From NCBI GenBank assembly GCA_028023455.1, contig JAQFVV010000351.1, forward strand, positions 498,001-562,000: a stretch of 64,000 nucleotides of DNA, given 5' to 3'. The position numbers were made by a program, and so were the translations under genes. Of this stretch, positions 24,163-35,869 are shown in pieces. Origin of the DNA: Epiperipatus broadwayi (taxonomy: Eukaryota; Onychophora; Udeonychophora; Euonychophora; Peripatidae). Under the pieces are notes generated by a model that did not search any database, was not told the DNA's origin, and was given only the letters and a program-made list of their open reading frames with translations. The first letter of the stretch is position 1. Each line of letters opens with the position of its first letter.

Positions 24163-24934
24163 CCCTTTTCCCGTCTCTTACGAGGTTCCTCGTCGACATC
24201 TGATGTCACTCTAACTCTGCCAGTTCTTATGCTAAAATATTCGTTTTACAGGTATTGAATAGATTTTTAAAAGTTCTGTAAGATGGTGCCCTCTTCCGAA
24301 TTATTTTACAAGTAAAAAATTAAAAAAAACGCATTTAAACCTAAACAAAGAAAGAACATTACTTGTAATTGGTTCTTAGCATGCTCTCAGCCGAAAAAGA
24401 CATTCTGATTGGCTGGAAAGAACAAAGAAACCGCCTGATCAAAGAAAATAAAGAAAAACGCTGAATCATTTCGAATATAATTTTAAAGAATATTAAGTAT
24501 ATATTCAGTAATTACAAATTATTTTCAGAGAGAATACTAAAAAAACAAAATTATTCTCGAAAAATATTGAAGATTTTAGTAAACAAAATTATTTTCGAAA
24601 AATATTGAAGATTTTAGTAAAAATATTAAAGATTTAGTAAAAAGAAATATTTACTTTTCTATAATGTAAAAGTCGACCTTTTTGTTTATATTATAGCTTT
24701 TATGTTGCCGAAATTGAATATTTTAGAATAAATAAATAGCAATTTATTTTTGAAAGAACTTTCGTTCTCTTCATAACCTGAAAAATTGGTAATATACTTT
24801 TTATAAACGTATCTGAGTTGAATTTAATATTATAGGCGAATATGTTTTAACAATAGGCTTTGTCTTCAGTTTGTGAGTTGGCCAATTAAAAGATTTGATT
24901 TTTACCTCATACAACCAATAATATAATTAGCGGT
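24163..24934. mobile_element. 772-bp insert, piggyBac-like left end
   Basis: Bounded by two identical 51-bp repeats. Its left end reads TTAA then CCCTTTTCCCGTC, with the subterminal palindrome ACGAGG-TT-CCTCGT at about 24180-24193. TTAA target sites and CCC-starting termini with a subterminal repeat are typical of piggyBac-like elements. The right end (TAATTAGCGGT) is not a matching inverted repeat, so the element is truncated or of another type. Inside are two CCAAT-like motifs (ATTGG near 24369 and 24410) and a 42-bp tandem repeat. No transposase is encoded. Confidence 0.55.
24544..24640. repeat. 42-bp tandem repeat, about 2.3 copies
   Basis: The unit runs ACAAAATTATTCTCGAAAAA then TATTGAAGATTTTAGTAA, twice with one C/T difference, followed by a shortened third AATATTAAAGATTTAGTAAA. 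It lies inside the 772-bp insert. Confidence 0.8.
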
Positions 24935-24985
24935 TGATTTTCCCTTATCTTTAAAAATGAAAAAAAAAAGTGTTTACCACATTAA
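24935..24985. repeat. 51-bp direct repeat, right copy
   Basis: Identical to 24112-24162, including the length of the A10 run. The lack of any difference suggests a recent duplication, in contrast to the decayed elements around it. Confidence 0.9.
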
Positions 24986-25074
24986 TGGATTGATTTCAAA
25001 GATAAAATTTTATCATCATTTATTGTTCTATCAGAATTAATTATTTTCACACCTCTATGATTTTACAATTAAAG

Positions 25075-25365
25075 TATATGTATTAAATGGATTATGTCCT
25101 GTACATGAGGGGTCAGATTGATCTTAGGTCAACATGGGTGTGACAACAATCTTGGCCTCAGGGTGGCCTTTGAGTATTCCATCATCAGATTTTCAATTGG
25201 ATGGCCGGTTGAAGAGTTGGAGTGTGGAGTAGATTGAAGCCTGTCCATTAAAGTATGAGGATTGGCTATCTTAATATATATATATGAGCACTTATAGCAT
25301 GTATGTGTAGAGATGATAATCTAGACCAACTGATGATTGCTTGTTTAGTATGAAATATTATCTTT
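25075..25365. repeat. Dispersed repeat, copy A
   Basis: About 290 bp sharing near-identical text with 29281-29570 and 29766-30055, for example TGTACATGAGGGGTCAGATT, GGTCAACATGGGTGTGACAA, GATTGAAGCCTGTCCATTAA and GGATTGGCTATCTTAATATA. The downstream tail that follows in the other copies (CAGTGATATGAGATAGTGTG and GTCATGTGAAAGTCTGTGCT) appears for this copy only at about 27299-27355. So copy A seems split by about 1.9 kb. No coding capacity was seen. Confidence 0.8.
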
Positions 25366-25417
25366 TTTTTCTCAATGATAAACTTTATTTATCTTAAAGG
25401 GTTACAAAAGCTTACAT

Positions 25418-25720
25418 AGCTTGGATTGCTGTGTTTACATGGGCAATCTGTAGTTGTAGGTTTACATATATAAAAGGTGATTTGTTTTATACAGGATTGC
25501 AGGAAATTTTTACATGCTGTGGATTAGTTACAGGGTTTTATGTAGCTTGGATTGCTGTGGTTATATGGGTAATCCATAGATATAGGTTTACATATATAAA
25601 AGTTGATTTCAATAAATCATGAAAAAATGTTATGCTCTGGATTAGTTACAAGGGTTAATCTGTAGTTGTAGTTTTACATATGTAAATGTTGTTTTATTGG
25701 TTAATATAAGATTACATAAA
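25418..25720. repeat. 126-bp degenerate tandem repeat
   Basis: AGCTTGGATTGCTGTG...GTAGGTTTACATATATAAAA starts at 25418 and again at 25544. A third, more diverged unit follows with CTGGATTAGTTACAAGGGTT and TTTACATATGTAAATG. The plus-strand frame 25431-25622 is produced by this repeat and is not taken as a gene. Confidence 0.75.
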
Positions 25721-26037
25721 TTTTACATGGTCTGGACTGCTGTATCTACCAATGCAATCCAGGTTTAGTTGTATACATGGTTGAGTTGCCTTGGTTACAT
25801 AGGTGAGGACTAGAATTGTTCATGGTAGTGTGGCAATTATCTGTGAAGTTTGGTCTGGTCTGAGATCAATGTTAGTATTTTTATTTTTTTAAAGTATCTT
25901 CTTTGGCGAACAGTCTTTGTCTTGGTTTCATTGGCAATGTGGGTTGGGAGGGAGTTGGTGTGGGTGGCAAGCCTGGTGGAATTGCTATGCATATTTTCTG
26001 TTGCATTTGAATAGATGAATTTTGCAGAAGGGTAGTG

Positions 26038-26300
26038 ATACAGCTATGTTAGAATTGTTTGCAATTGTTAAGTTGGATTTTGTGATATGCTGGTCAGACT
26101 CTGGGTTTAGCTGTGCACTAGATGTCAGAGCTGAATAAAGTTTTTGATAAAAGTTTAAGAATGAGATCCATATGTAGAGTGTCCTGATATCCAGAGGGGA
26201 CTGATGGTATAGCTATGTTTGAACTGGTTGCAATTATTGAGTTGGAGTTTGCAGTCAGTTGGTCAGACCCTGTGTCTGGCTGTGTTAGAGGTGGTGGTCA
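26038..26300. repeat. 169-bp tandem duplication
   Basis: AGCTATGTTAGAATTGTTTG...GGTCAGACTCTG...AGCTGTG at 26042 recurs as AGCTATGTTTGAACTGGTTG...GGTCAGACCCTG...GGCTGTG at 26211. The copies differ at a number of positions. Confidence 0.7.
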
Positions 26301-26439
26301 AATGAGGCTTTTCATATACTTTAAGTGTGTGTTACATGGCTAGTGTCCAGACAAAATCTGGTAGATAATTAGGCTCAGCATTGCTATTAAAAGAGACTTA
26401 TGTTTTGAAATTATCTAATAACTTGATGATAGTTGAAGA

Positions 26440-27240
26440 TTTGATTGAAAAAATTAACACAAAATTGGAAATCAACAACTGATTGGAAATTTGAAAAAAG
26501 TATATAAAGGTTTTTTTTCTCCAGCCTAGGGATTTGACTACTTTATGAGCATAAGCAGGCAGAGCTTATTAACTCAATTGTGAGCAAATGAACTAATTGC
26601 TGGGAACTTGAAATTGAATTTTTATTACTAAACAAAGATCAGAGATTGCTCCAATGACATTAAAAATAAGCATATGCCTGACTGATTTTTGGACTTTGAA
26701 ACTCTATGCTGGTATTGTTGAAGGCAAACACTTGTCATGCGATGGCTTTTTTTTTAATTATCATTATGTAACTCGATTTCAATTGGAAGTTTAAATAAAA
26801 AATGTAATCCAAAGTTGGAAATAAGTAATCAACTGATTAAAGGTACATTATTATCTTGCGCTAGACTAAGATTTTGAATTTTTTAAGTGTTAAACAAACA
26901 AAGCTAATTAACTTGTTTATTTAGTAAATGAATTGCTTGCAGGAAAATTTGTAACTGATTTTTTTTTCCCCAACAAAAATCGGAATTTGCAATAATAAAA
27001 TTAAAAATTGGCTTACATTTGACTGAACTTTGGATTTTGGAACTCTGTGCTGGCAATGTTGGTGGTAAGCATCTGGTCATGTGATTATTTTGTCGTCATA
27101 TTGTTTTCCAAAATTATCATTGATAACTTAATTTTAATTGAATTTTTGAATGAAAAATGTAACACGAAAATAGTAAACAATTACCAACTCATTGGAAATT
27201 GAAAATGGAATATCAGGATAAGGTTTTTACCTTGCCAGGT
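26440..27240. repeat. About 345-bp tandem repeat, two-plus copies
   Basis: Three recurrent landmarks repeat at 340-355 bp spacing. A GGAAAT...CAACTGATTGGAAA-like block lies near 26467, 26817 and 27171. GGACTTTGAAACTCTATGCTGG at 26691 pairs with GGATTTTGGAACTCTGTGCTGG near 27032. A TTATCATT...AACT-GATTTCAATTG block lies near 26760 and 27115. This is non-coding, decayed tandem DNA. Confidence 0.7.
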
Positions 27241-27465
27241 TTAAACTTTGAGTACTTTTGGAACATGAAAAACTAGAGCATGCTGACTTAGTTGTGTATC
27301 AGCGATATGAGATAGTGTGGAGAGTGGTGGGTCATGTGAAAGTCTGTGCTCAGCTACCATTAAAAAGTCACTAGAACAATCCATACTCTCTGCCCTTTCT
27401 GCCTCATAGTTTGCTTGTAAAGGGTGTTCCACTCTTGAGGCTGCCACACTCTTTAAGATAACCAC

Positions 27466-28242
27466 CGAGCATGTTAGATGGTCTCAAAATAGCAGACCCA
27501 TTGCTGTCCATCTAGACATACAGGCAGCCTTTGACTCTGTTAGGGTCAACCTGCTGCTTGCTGTCCTCAAAAACCTCAATGTCCCAGAGGCCCTTATGTC
27601 CATCCTCCACAATCTCCTGTCCAACAGAGAAATCCTAGTTACCCTGGATGGGAAAGTTGCCCTGGCTTCACACCCAACATGTCCATCCCTCAGGACTTTC
27701 TGCTGAGCACTTTGTTCACTGCATTTCTGAATCCTCTCTTGCTCAGGCTAGAACATGACCTCCCTGGCATCTTCATTCCTGAACTGAGCAAAAGCATCAA
27801 ATGCCTTGCTTATGTAGATGATGTGGTTGTCTTCCTTCCCTCAGTTGATCTCATTCCCAGGCTTCAACAAATCCTCACCTGGTATTCCAATACATACAGG
27901 TTGGAATTTGGCAGTGATAAATCAGCAGCCTGGCAACTTTCAACTGGTAAACAAATCCCTTCCACTTTCAAGGCCAAGCCACACAACTTCCTCAGATTCC
28001 CCCTCATGCTGTCTCCTAAGGACATGAGAGTATGGGTCCAAACCACACTCTATCAAAGCATATCATCCACCTTCAGTGCTATCACAGGCATCTACCTCTC
28101 CCTTTATGGGAAAGTCACCCTCCTCAATTTTCTAGTGTTTCCTAAAATAGCATACTACCCCCCCCCATTGTTCTATATACAAAAATCAACTCCCTTTGCA
28201 CCTGTTTTCACTGGGGAAGAAAGGTGGTGGCCATCAGCCTAA
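27466..28242 (+). pseudogene. Reverse transcriptase of L1/Tx1-like LINE
   Basis: Starts with a frame giving AVHLDIQAAFDSV at about 27503-27541, RT motif A with its aspartate. After a frame change near 27680 comes an open stretch to 28242. It shows SIPQDFLLSTLFTAFLNPLL, where GVPQGD-LSPLLF---LNPLL is expected, so the G-PQGD motif is altered. The catalytic CLAYVDDVVVFLPS follows at about 27805-27841 (YVDD, retained). Then come WVQTTLYQSISSTFSAITG and SLYGKVTLLNFLVFPKIAYY. A run of eight C near 28160 lies where the frame is lost. Overlapping frames on both strands here are shadows. Confidence 0.82.
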
Positions 28243-28820
28243 AAAAGAACTTGTTTTCCTAAAAACCTCAATGGGTTGGGTCTGCACTCCATCGACACTC
28301 TTCTGATCCAGAAATCTCACAACATACTCAAGTCACTTCCCTGCCAATCTTGTGCATATCATTATCACCCCCACTGACACTCCTCCTCCCAGTGGCAGGC
28401 CTAGGTCATGGACCTCACTCATTGCCAACTTTCTACAAAAGGCTCGCTTTGTTATACCATCCATCAACAGCAAACTAAAATACTGGGAGGTTTTCAATCA
28501 GACCGCAGACTTTCTCCATTGTGTCCCCTACATTCCATGGACTTACCAATGCCCAATTAATCTGCAAATTCAAAAGGTGGTCCCTTGAAGCAAAATTCCT
28601 TGATTTCAAAATCAATCTTCACTCCCTTCCCACAAATCAATTTTTGGTCAACCATAGGGGTTTTACCAAGATCTCTCCCATATGCCAGCTCTGTAAAACT
28701 GACAACGAAACCCTCCAGCACTTTCTACTTAAATGTCCTTTTCTGCTTGGCATGAGAAATGTCATCAACTCCTGCATTTCCTCGCATAGAAATACATCTT
28801 CAACCTTCAAGAATCCATAG
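28243..28820 (+). pseudogene. C-terminal zinc-knuckle region of L1/Tx1-like LINE
   Basis: The frame at 28521-28820 contains LPTNQFLVNHRGFTKISPIC, then CQLC (first cysteines at about 28683), ET-QHFLLKC (H and C at about 28717-28735). This CC-H-C arrangement is the C-terminal knuckle of many non-LTR RT proteins. Upstream (28250-28520) is a shifted frame with KNL-G-GLHSIDTLL-like text. The minus-strand frame 28637-28861 is an antisense shadow. Confidence 0.7.
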
Positions 28821-29228
28821 AAATGAGTCTTTGCAGCTATTAGACTATCAGTTTTTCTCATCTATGCTCTCTGGTTGCTCTGATGTGCCGTTATCCTTGA
28901 CCAGAGAGTACCTTCAGTCAATCAAAAGCTCATGGACCTAATTTGCACTCTCAAAACCCAAAATACCAAACTATCCCCACCTCCACTCCTCACAGACACT
29001 TGGGCAATACTCCAACTCCCATCTTCTCAGCCTCTATCATAGGACTCAATCACAAAGACATACATTTCTAACCGGCCTGGACTACACACTATTTCCCCTC
29101 TCCACTTCCCATTCCCTTTTTACATGTATCCTTCCCCTCTTACTATTTTGCTACTGAAATTTCATTTGTTTTCTTGTATCTGTTTTTTTTTTGATGAATA
29201 AACATCTTATCACTGAGGAAAAAAAGCA

Positions 29229-30215
29229 TATTATAAGCTTGGGTATTTCAGTTATTACATAGTAGAGTTGTCTGCCCATCCCTTGTATATGTATTAAATG
29301 GATTATGTTCTGTACATGAGGGGTCATATTGGTCTTAGGTCAACATGGGTGTGACAATAATCTTGGCCTCAGGGTGGCCTTTGAGCATTCCATCATCAGA
29401 TTTTCAATTGGATGGACGGTTGAAGAGTTGGAGTGTGGAGTAGATTGAAGCCTGTCCATTAAAGTATGAGGATTGGCTATCTTAATATATATCTGAGCTC
29501 TTATAGCATATATGTGTAGAGATGGTAATCTGGACCAACTGATAATTGCTGGTTTAGCATGAAGTATGTATATTGGTGATTATTTATCTTTTTGACATAT
29601 GTGTGTTCAAGTGTGTTCAAGTGTATCAGTGATATGAGATAGTGTGAAGAGTGGTGTGTCATGTAAAAGTCTGTGCTTATATACCCTATATATTACATAT
29701 ATAGACACAAGTATATTATAAGCTTGTGTATTACAGTTATTACATAGTAGATGTATGCCCATCCCTTGTATATATGTATTAAATGGATTATGTCCTGTAC
29801 ATGAGGAGGCAGATTGATTTTAGGTCAACATGGGTGTGACAAGAATCTCAGCATCATAGTGTCCTTTGAGAATTCCATCAATCAGATTTTTGATTGGATG
29901 GATGGTTGAAAAGTTGGAGTGTGGAGTAGATTGAAGCCCGTTCATTAAAGTATGAGGATTGGCTATCTTAATATATATCTGAGCACTTATAGCATATATC
30001 TGTAGAGATGGTAATCTGGACCAACAGATGGTTGCTGGTTTGGCATGAAATATGTATACTGGTGATTATTTATCTTTTCAACATATATGTGTTCAAGTGT
30101 ATCAGTGGTATGAGATAGTGTGGAGAGTGGTGGGTCATGTGAAAGGGTCATGTGAAGGTCTGTGCTAATATACCCTATATATTACATATATAGACATGGG
30201 TATATTATAAGTTTG
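29229..30215. repeat. 485-489-bp tandem repeat containing dispersed repeat copies B and C
   Basis: The block TATTATAAGCTTG-GTATT starts at 29229, 29714 and (as TATTATAAGTTTGAGTATT) 30203, giving two full units and a short third. Each unit holds a copy of the dispersed repeat (29281-29570; 29766-30055) and the tail with GATATGAGATAGTGTG-AGAG and TATATACCCTATATATTACA. The array begins directly after the LINE's terminal A run. Confidence 0.85.
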
Positions 30216-31500
30216 AGTATTTCACTTAAACTATTTTATTGTATGCCATTGCAACAAAATACCTAAAAGAAAGTTAATGTATACATTTGACAATAATATT
30301 TATTGTATACTGAAAAAAGCAATCTAGGCATAAACATATGAGTTAATTACTAAATATTTAAAGAATATAAAAATTGCCCATGAGACTAAAAAAATATTAA
30401 TATACATTTTAATTACATTGTACATTTGTAAAGGCAATTTACACATCATGTTATTTCCCATTTGCTCTGTAACGTGAGAGTAAAAATATAATAAAGTATG
30501 AGGTTGCAAAAGAAAAAAAAGAGAGACCTTTAATCATAAAGCAATTTGTAGTGAAATTTAACATATGTAGTTCATAAATTTTAAGGCATTTTTGAGATCT
30601 TTTTGGTTTCACCTGTTCTGTATTGTTTATAAATAAAATCTTGTCAAATCCTATAGTAACTTGAATGGCAAATTTAAGTCTAGGAACAAAAATTATGAAT
30701 TAATGATATTTAAGAAATTAGCAATAAAAAATGTCAGATGAGAATTTTATATCTTACTGGAATGGAATGGGATAAATAAATCGGCTATTTTCTTTCTTCT
30801 TTCAATATAAAATAATATAATATTGTATACAAGCTTGTTTTCCCCACATCTGAGAAAAGAACAAGGAAATATTTTTATTTGGGTGTTTGAGATTTTAGAA
30901 TGGTTTACATTATGGTCTAACTGCAGTGCTAATAAGTGATGAAAACATATGCAAATGATCTTACATTATAGTTCAAGTGATGATAAGTGATGTAGACAAG
31001 GGATAGAAAGATAACAGAGAGGTATAAAAAGAGTTGATTCAAAATTCATTTTCTAGTATTCATTATTTATGTGATGCTATTTTGATTCCAGATTTCAAGC
31101 TGTATGTATTGATCTAAGAGTGTGAGAGAGATTTTACAGCTAATTAAATTGCAATGGCTATAACAGAAGCTATGTTAATGCTTTCATCTAGTAGTGTATT
31201 ATTTACCATGCATAGTTAATCACAAGTAGCACATCAATCAGAAGATCTAAAGTATGCAGTTTAATCCAGTAAATAATGATGACATCTAAGGAACTAGATT
31301 GCTGTATTCTCAAAAATGTCAATTTAAAAAAAAAAAACGTATTCTATCATTAAATTGCTGAAGACCTACAGATATTATACATGTTGCACATCAGCATGTA
31401 GGTATGACTACCATTCAAGCCTCTGGAATAGATGAGTAATCTACTTATCAAATGAAGGTATGAAGATGATCATGACTATAAACAAAGAAAATAAAAATGA
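30216..31500. other. AT-rich, no gene seen
   Basis: No recognisable feature. The minus-strand frame 30324-30509 lacks any family resemblance. Confidence 0.5.
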
Positions 31501-31502
31501 TA

Positions 31503-32222
31503 TTTGAATACCCATGAATTATGATTTTAAATATTTTACCATTAAGCTATTCTATATTTAAAAGGCCTTAGACTTGAAAAACTGAAAATATATTAATCAT
31601 TGTGATAATTTATATTTAATATATGTAGTTGGTATTACTAGTATAGACTTAAAACTGAAATCATATTAATTCATGCGATACGTTCTATTTTATATCTGCA
31701 TTTAGAAATCACTAGTATATAGATGAAACCAAATTACATATGGTTTTTGTTTTGTTAATAAATTGTTAAATTATTGGTCATCAATCCATTTGTTTGTTTA
31801 TAACTCCATTAAAATATAACACCAACACATACATGCTAATTATGAATCACCCACATCTCTGAAGTAACGTGAATGACTGGGGAATATGCTGGGTTGTCTC
31901 ATCATTTATTCACAATGATGATAGTTATTTTATTAGTATTCTCAGTGAAACTTTCTCTGCTGAGGTAGTTTGGTGTCTGAAATTTTTTTTTTGATTGAAG
32001 CCTAAAACAAATAAAATACTGTTAGGTGTACTTGTGATTATAAATTCTAATCATCATCTTCAGCATACTGGTTAATATTATTATAAACATTTTGTGATAT
32101 TATTGAAAATTTTTTAATCAACTTAGTATGATAGATGTCATTTTATGTATAAAAATGAAAGATCTCATTATATATGTGTATATCATTTACTATTATGTAT
32201 CATTAGCATGGGTTCAAACCCA
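31503..32222. repeat. Large dispersed repeat X, copy 1
   Basis: Matches 41212-41971 in the same orientation. Landmarks are GGCCTTAGA-TTGAAAAA, GACTTAAAACTGAAA-CATAT, GGGAATAT--TGGGTT and ATGTATCATTAGCATGGGTT. Within it a 74-bp minisatellite unit is present about twice (in the other copy three times). No open reading frame was found. It may belong to a longer unidentified element. Confidence 0.8.
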
Positions 32223-32544
32223 TACTACTGTATTAATTACTGACTATTAAATAAGTGGCATTGCCATTATATTTTTGTTTTGAACATCTTTCTTATACTC
32301 AAATGTAATTAAAGTATGAAAAAGTATGGTCTATGATGTATTTATATTTATTAATGTTTGGAAAATATTTTACAGCAGTAGATTGATCAAGATAATATAA
32401 ATGGCAGTATATATAAAAGACAGTGGTATATCATATTATTCTGGAAAGGACTATATACTTTGGTTGAGACTGGTGTGCCAACAAATTTATGATAATTTAG
32501 AAAATGAAAAAAGAGTGCAAATCTACAAATAAAAAATATTTACC

Positions 32545-34065
32545 CATACTAACAGTAGGACTATGTTCTATAAATACACAGACCTCTACCATCTTTCAAG
32601 ACCATTACACCCATTTAATAACTACCAGAAGCAAAATACCTCTTTTGTGAATACTTTTTACTTTTATTGGGTATGAAACTCAGGCACCATCCAGTCAATA
32701 ACTGTAATATCTATAAGAGAAGATTTTAAATGTTTCTAGTGTTTGATTCCTCAGCTATCTCAAATAAGCAAGAACATTTTTTTCACTTTGACTATCAAGT
32801 ATTGAATGTTTTAAAAAGAAAATAATATAATTAACAAAATTTGTCTTAAATAAATTTTATACTATGAGATTAGAAGAGAAAAGATTTCAGCCAACTTAAC
32901 ATTTAAAACATATTTATTTACATATCAAATAACAATAACAACAACAAATTGAACTAAATACAAAGTTATTTTAGCATAATTAATTTCACTTAAACTTAGA
33001 AAGCAAGAGTTTATGCATTTCAAGTCTTAGCAAAGTTTATAAAAAATATAAATCTTACCCTTTTTATTTCAGTTAAAGTTTAGGCTTTGATTTTTGCTTA
33101 CACTGATGTAGATTTTGGTTAGAGATTTTCTTGAATAATCACTTCTGTTTACTTTTTGACAGTGCTTAGAATTCATGAACAGTATTCTTGGGTGCCTTCT
33201 AATTTCCTTAGAAGTTTGTAACTTCTTTACAGGACAGCATCTATCTTTTATTTACTTGTCCAGAAATAGTGATGGATGAATGTTAGGCAGATGTCTTAGC
33301 AATTGCATATCAAAGTTTGTTCACATGAGACTATTGACAGGTTATAGGAACTGCACGGTAAAAAACCAAATGGACACCCCTTTTACAAGTCTAACAGGCA
33401 GTGCATGGTCATGTTAGGGCATCCAAAAAGATTCCTATGCAGCACTAGAAGTTTATGATGATAATAATCACAAAACTTAGAAATACACAGCAAAAATACA
33501 GCAGTAGAATAGCTTGAATAATCTGAATTATGAGCTTATATACTTTTGACCAACCATTATCTGAGTTCATCTACATCATTAATTAGTTTCAATTATCTTT
33601 TCTTTCTCTAATTATTTAATCTTTTTAATCATGATTATCTGATAAAGAAGGGATTATGTTTTACCGAAAATCAGTAAGCCAACTTTACATTCCATTTCCC
33701 TTTTTAAATAAATATATTAGTTTATTGAATACTATTTTACAGAAAGCATCTTAGAATTTCAATTTGTTTAAAAAGAAGATAAAAAAAATTGGCTTTATTT
33801 GGCCAGTGATTATCTTATTAGATTTTCTTTCAAATAGCAAATCTAATTAAATTCTTGAATTATCGTTTTATTTTTTATTATATTTTTCTGTTGTTTTAAA
33901 TAATTTATTTTAAATAATTCTGGTATAATTTGACTGGAGGTTTATTCTCTGTTTTTGTTTAATTCTAAGTTGGCCTTTGGTTCCTAATTTTAAAATCTCT
34001 CCCTTTTTACATCTATTTATTTTTAACATACCTTATAGATATTTTATGTAACATGTATATTTTAT
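32545..34065. repeat. Large dispersed repeat Y, copy 1
   Basis: Matches 38050-39680 in the same orientation with many substitutions and indels. Landmarks are CTATAAATACACAGAC, CTA--AGAAGCAAAATACCTC, ATTCCTATGCA-CACTAGAAG and TTTTTCTGTTG-TTTAAAT. Non-coding by eye. Confidence 0.8.
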
Positions 34066-35270
34066 GTATTTGTTACTTTGCACTCCTCCCCATTTAGGAG
34101 TAAAATGTGTCAATTATTTTTCTTAGGCATGGACTGATTTTAATTCTAATCACATTAACATTAATTCTTTTTATAATTGTCTGATTTATAAGTTTATGAC
34201 AAGTGAGATTTACAACAAGCAAGAGTTATAAAAGGGGCACCAAATGTAAACACTTGACCTTTCACATACAGATCAATCTTGGATTAAATAAACTGCAATC
34301 AATTTCTTGTGGATGTCATGACTACAGTGTGAATTCAATTTGTGTGCTCAATGGGTGAAAAATGTCTCTGAGCATTTTATCTGCAAATGTCAGGACTACT
34401 TCTACTGCACATTTGGCTTACATTTTTTTTATTAATTCCCTGGGAATTTTTTTCCAGCTATATTTTTAGTAATCCATTAATTTTATTTACTGGCACATTA
34501 TCATTATCTTCAGTGATGGGTTTCACACACAAACCCATCTGCAGATCAATGTCTCCACAAAATACAAAATAAATCTGAAATTCGTATACTAATTTATATA
34601 CCCACATGTATGTCAATCTATTATTTCCCTACACTCCATCACTCAAAATGTACTTTAAAGAATGATATTATTTTTTCTTTCAGGCCTAATATTTATATTG
34701 TTACCTTTCAACCATTATAATTTTTCCCTTTTAACAGCACAGATTTGTAATGTGGGTAATCATAATTTTTAGCCATCATTGTTCCAAGAATGACAATTAA
34801 CATTCCAACTTTTCATTTTTTTATTTGTCAAGTATTATTATTTACAATAAAACAATTTTTGTCAAATTATCTGACATCTATTATCAGTTATTCTTTATTT
34901 TTCTTACTCCAATGCTAAAAAAAATATTATTTCATTTACACATAAAAATTATTTTTACTTCAATCATATTTCTTTAACAAAATCAAGATTCATTATCTAC
35001 AAGGTCTATACCTGACAGTCTGTCTGATCAGTGAACTACTTTTCATCTGACAGGTTTTTTTTTTTGTGATACATTTCTTTTGACATTCTTGATAGCTTTT
35101 TAGAATAGCTGCTAATGCTGGAGATTGTGAATTGCCTCTCAATCTTTCAGATTACCTTGCATGAGTCAGATCTTAGCCATTTCCAGTTTGTCTAAAAACT
35201 TTTGTTCTTTCATGGCAATTAAAAAATTGTCTCTTTTTGGACCCCTCCAAGAGTTTTCTCTAAAGCAAAA
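34066..35270. other. AT-rich, no gene seen
   Basis: The region 34200-34600 is slightly richer in G+C and has an open frame (34387-34572) without family resemblance. It lies downstream of the minus-strand gag relic, where protease/RT would be expected in an LTR element, but I recognise neither. Confidence 0.45.
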
Positions 35271-35866
35271 TTACATAGCATTTACATTTAGCTCTTTGAG
35301 GTTGGGATTTAAATCCCTTATCTTTTGTTTGTAGACAGGTGTAGTGCTATCAAAAGCACTTAGTAATTCAGCCATTTGCTTAACCATCTTCCCCTCAGTG
35401 CTGAAGAGCATCTGCTCTACATTATATAAGAAAATGTCTATCCTAATAATGTTGTCCAGATAATGGCTGCCCATCAATGCTCTTAATTTCACTACATGAC
35501 CATGGAAAAATGGTGTAAATGATTTATCAGGTCACCATATTTCTTGTGATACCTGGTGTCCAATATTTTCCTGGCATTTTTACTTCAGTATCTGACTAAC
35601 AGTGCTTGTTTGTATTCAAGACATTTTATGGGTTTCTTAAAGGGGGAGTCCCACCAAGCTTGAGAAGTGCTTTGAAGATGGCTGCATGTGATTGTAATCT
35701 TGGTCTCTTCACTTAACTGATTTAATGTAAAGTATTGTTCCAAACTACTAATGTGTTCAGTGGGATTTTCACCTATGTATCTCAAAAATATACATATTTT
35801 CAGAAACTGGTTGACAATTGCAGGGCTACTCTTCAGTGTATGCATGTTTACATTAATGCTCTCCAA
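35271..35866 (-). pseudogene. Gag-like capsid domain of an LTR retrotransposon
   Basis: The frame 35585-35866 contains IGENPTEHISSLEQYFTLNQ, then LSEETKI, then QAWWDS, then YKQALLVRY. This is the pattern of retrotransposon gag capsid domains: a helix with F----L, then A--W, then F---L---F. It is followed, after a break, by the frame 35271-35492, with MVKQMAELLSAF, in the position of the capsid C-terminal half. No zinc knuckle, protease or RT follows, and no LTR pair was found. This is a partial, decayed element; retrotransposon class by gag resemblance only. Confidence 0.6.
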
Positions 35867-35869
35867 CCC

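Larger units (their letters stand above)
27400..29220 (+). mobile_element. L1/Tx1-like LINE, 5'-truncated
   Basis: A plus-strand non-LTR element of which RT, the connector and the C-terminal zinc knuckle survive. It is GC-richer than its surroundings, which hints at a younger insertion. The end is recognisable: a T-rich run, an AATAAA near 29197, then ATCTTATCACTGAGG and an A run. Upstream of about 27400 sits the dispersed-repeat tail, so the 5' end is missing. The L1/Tx1 assignment rests on the RT and the VWVQTTL...SLYGKV-L-N-LVFPKIAYY connector pattern and is tentative. Confidence 0.75.

Noticed and set aside
25431-25622. Open frame with repeated TWAI-like and AWIAVVIWVIH text, looking like membrane segments
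   Set aside because: Arises from the 126-bp tandem repeat; hydrophobicity follows from the T-rich repeat, not from a protein.
32200-32235. GGGTTCAAACCC-like T-arm motif in repeat X
   Set aside because: The palindrome resembles a tRNA B box, but no A box or cloverleaf is present, and copy 2 lacks the second half.
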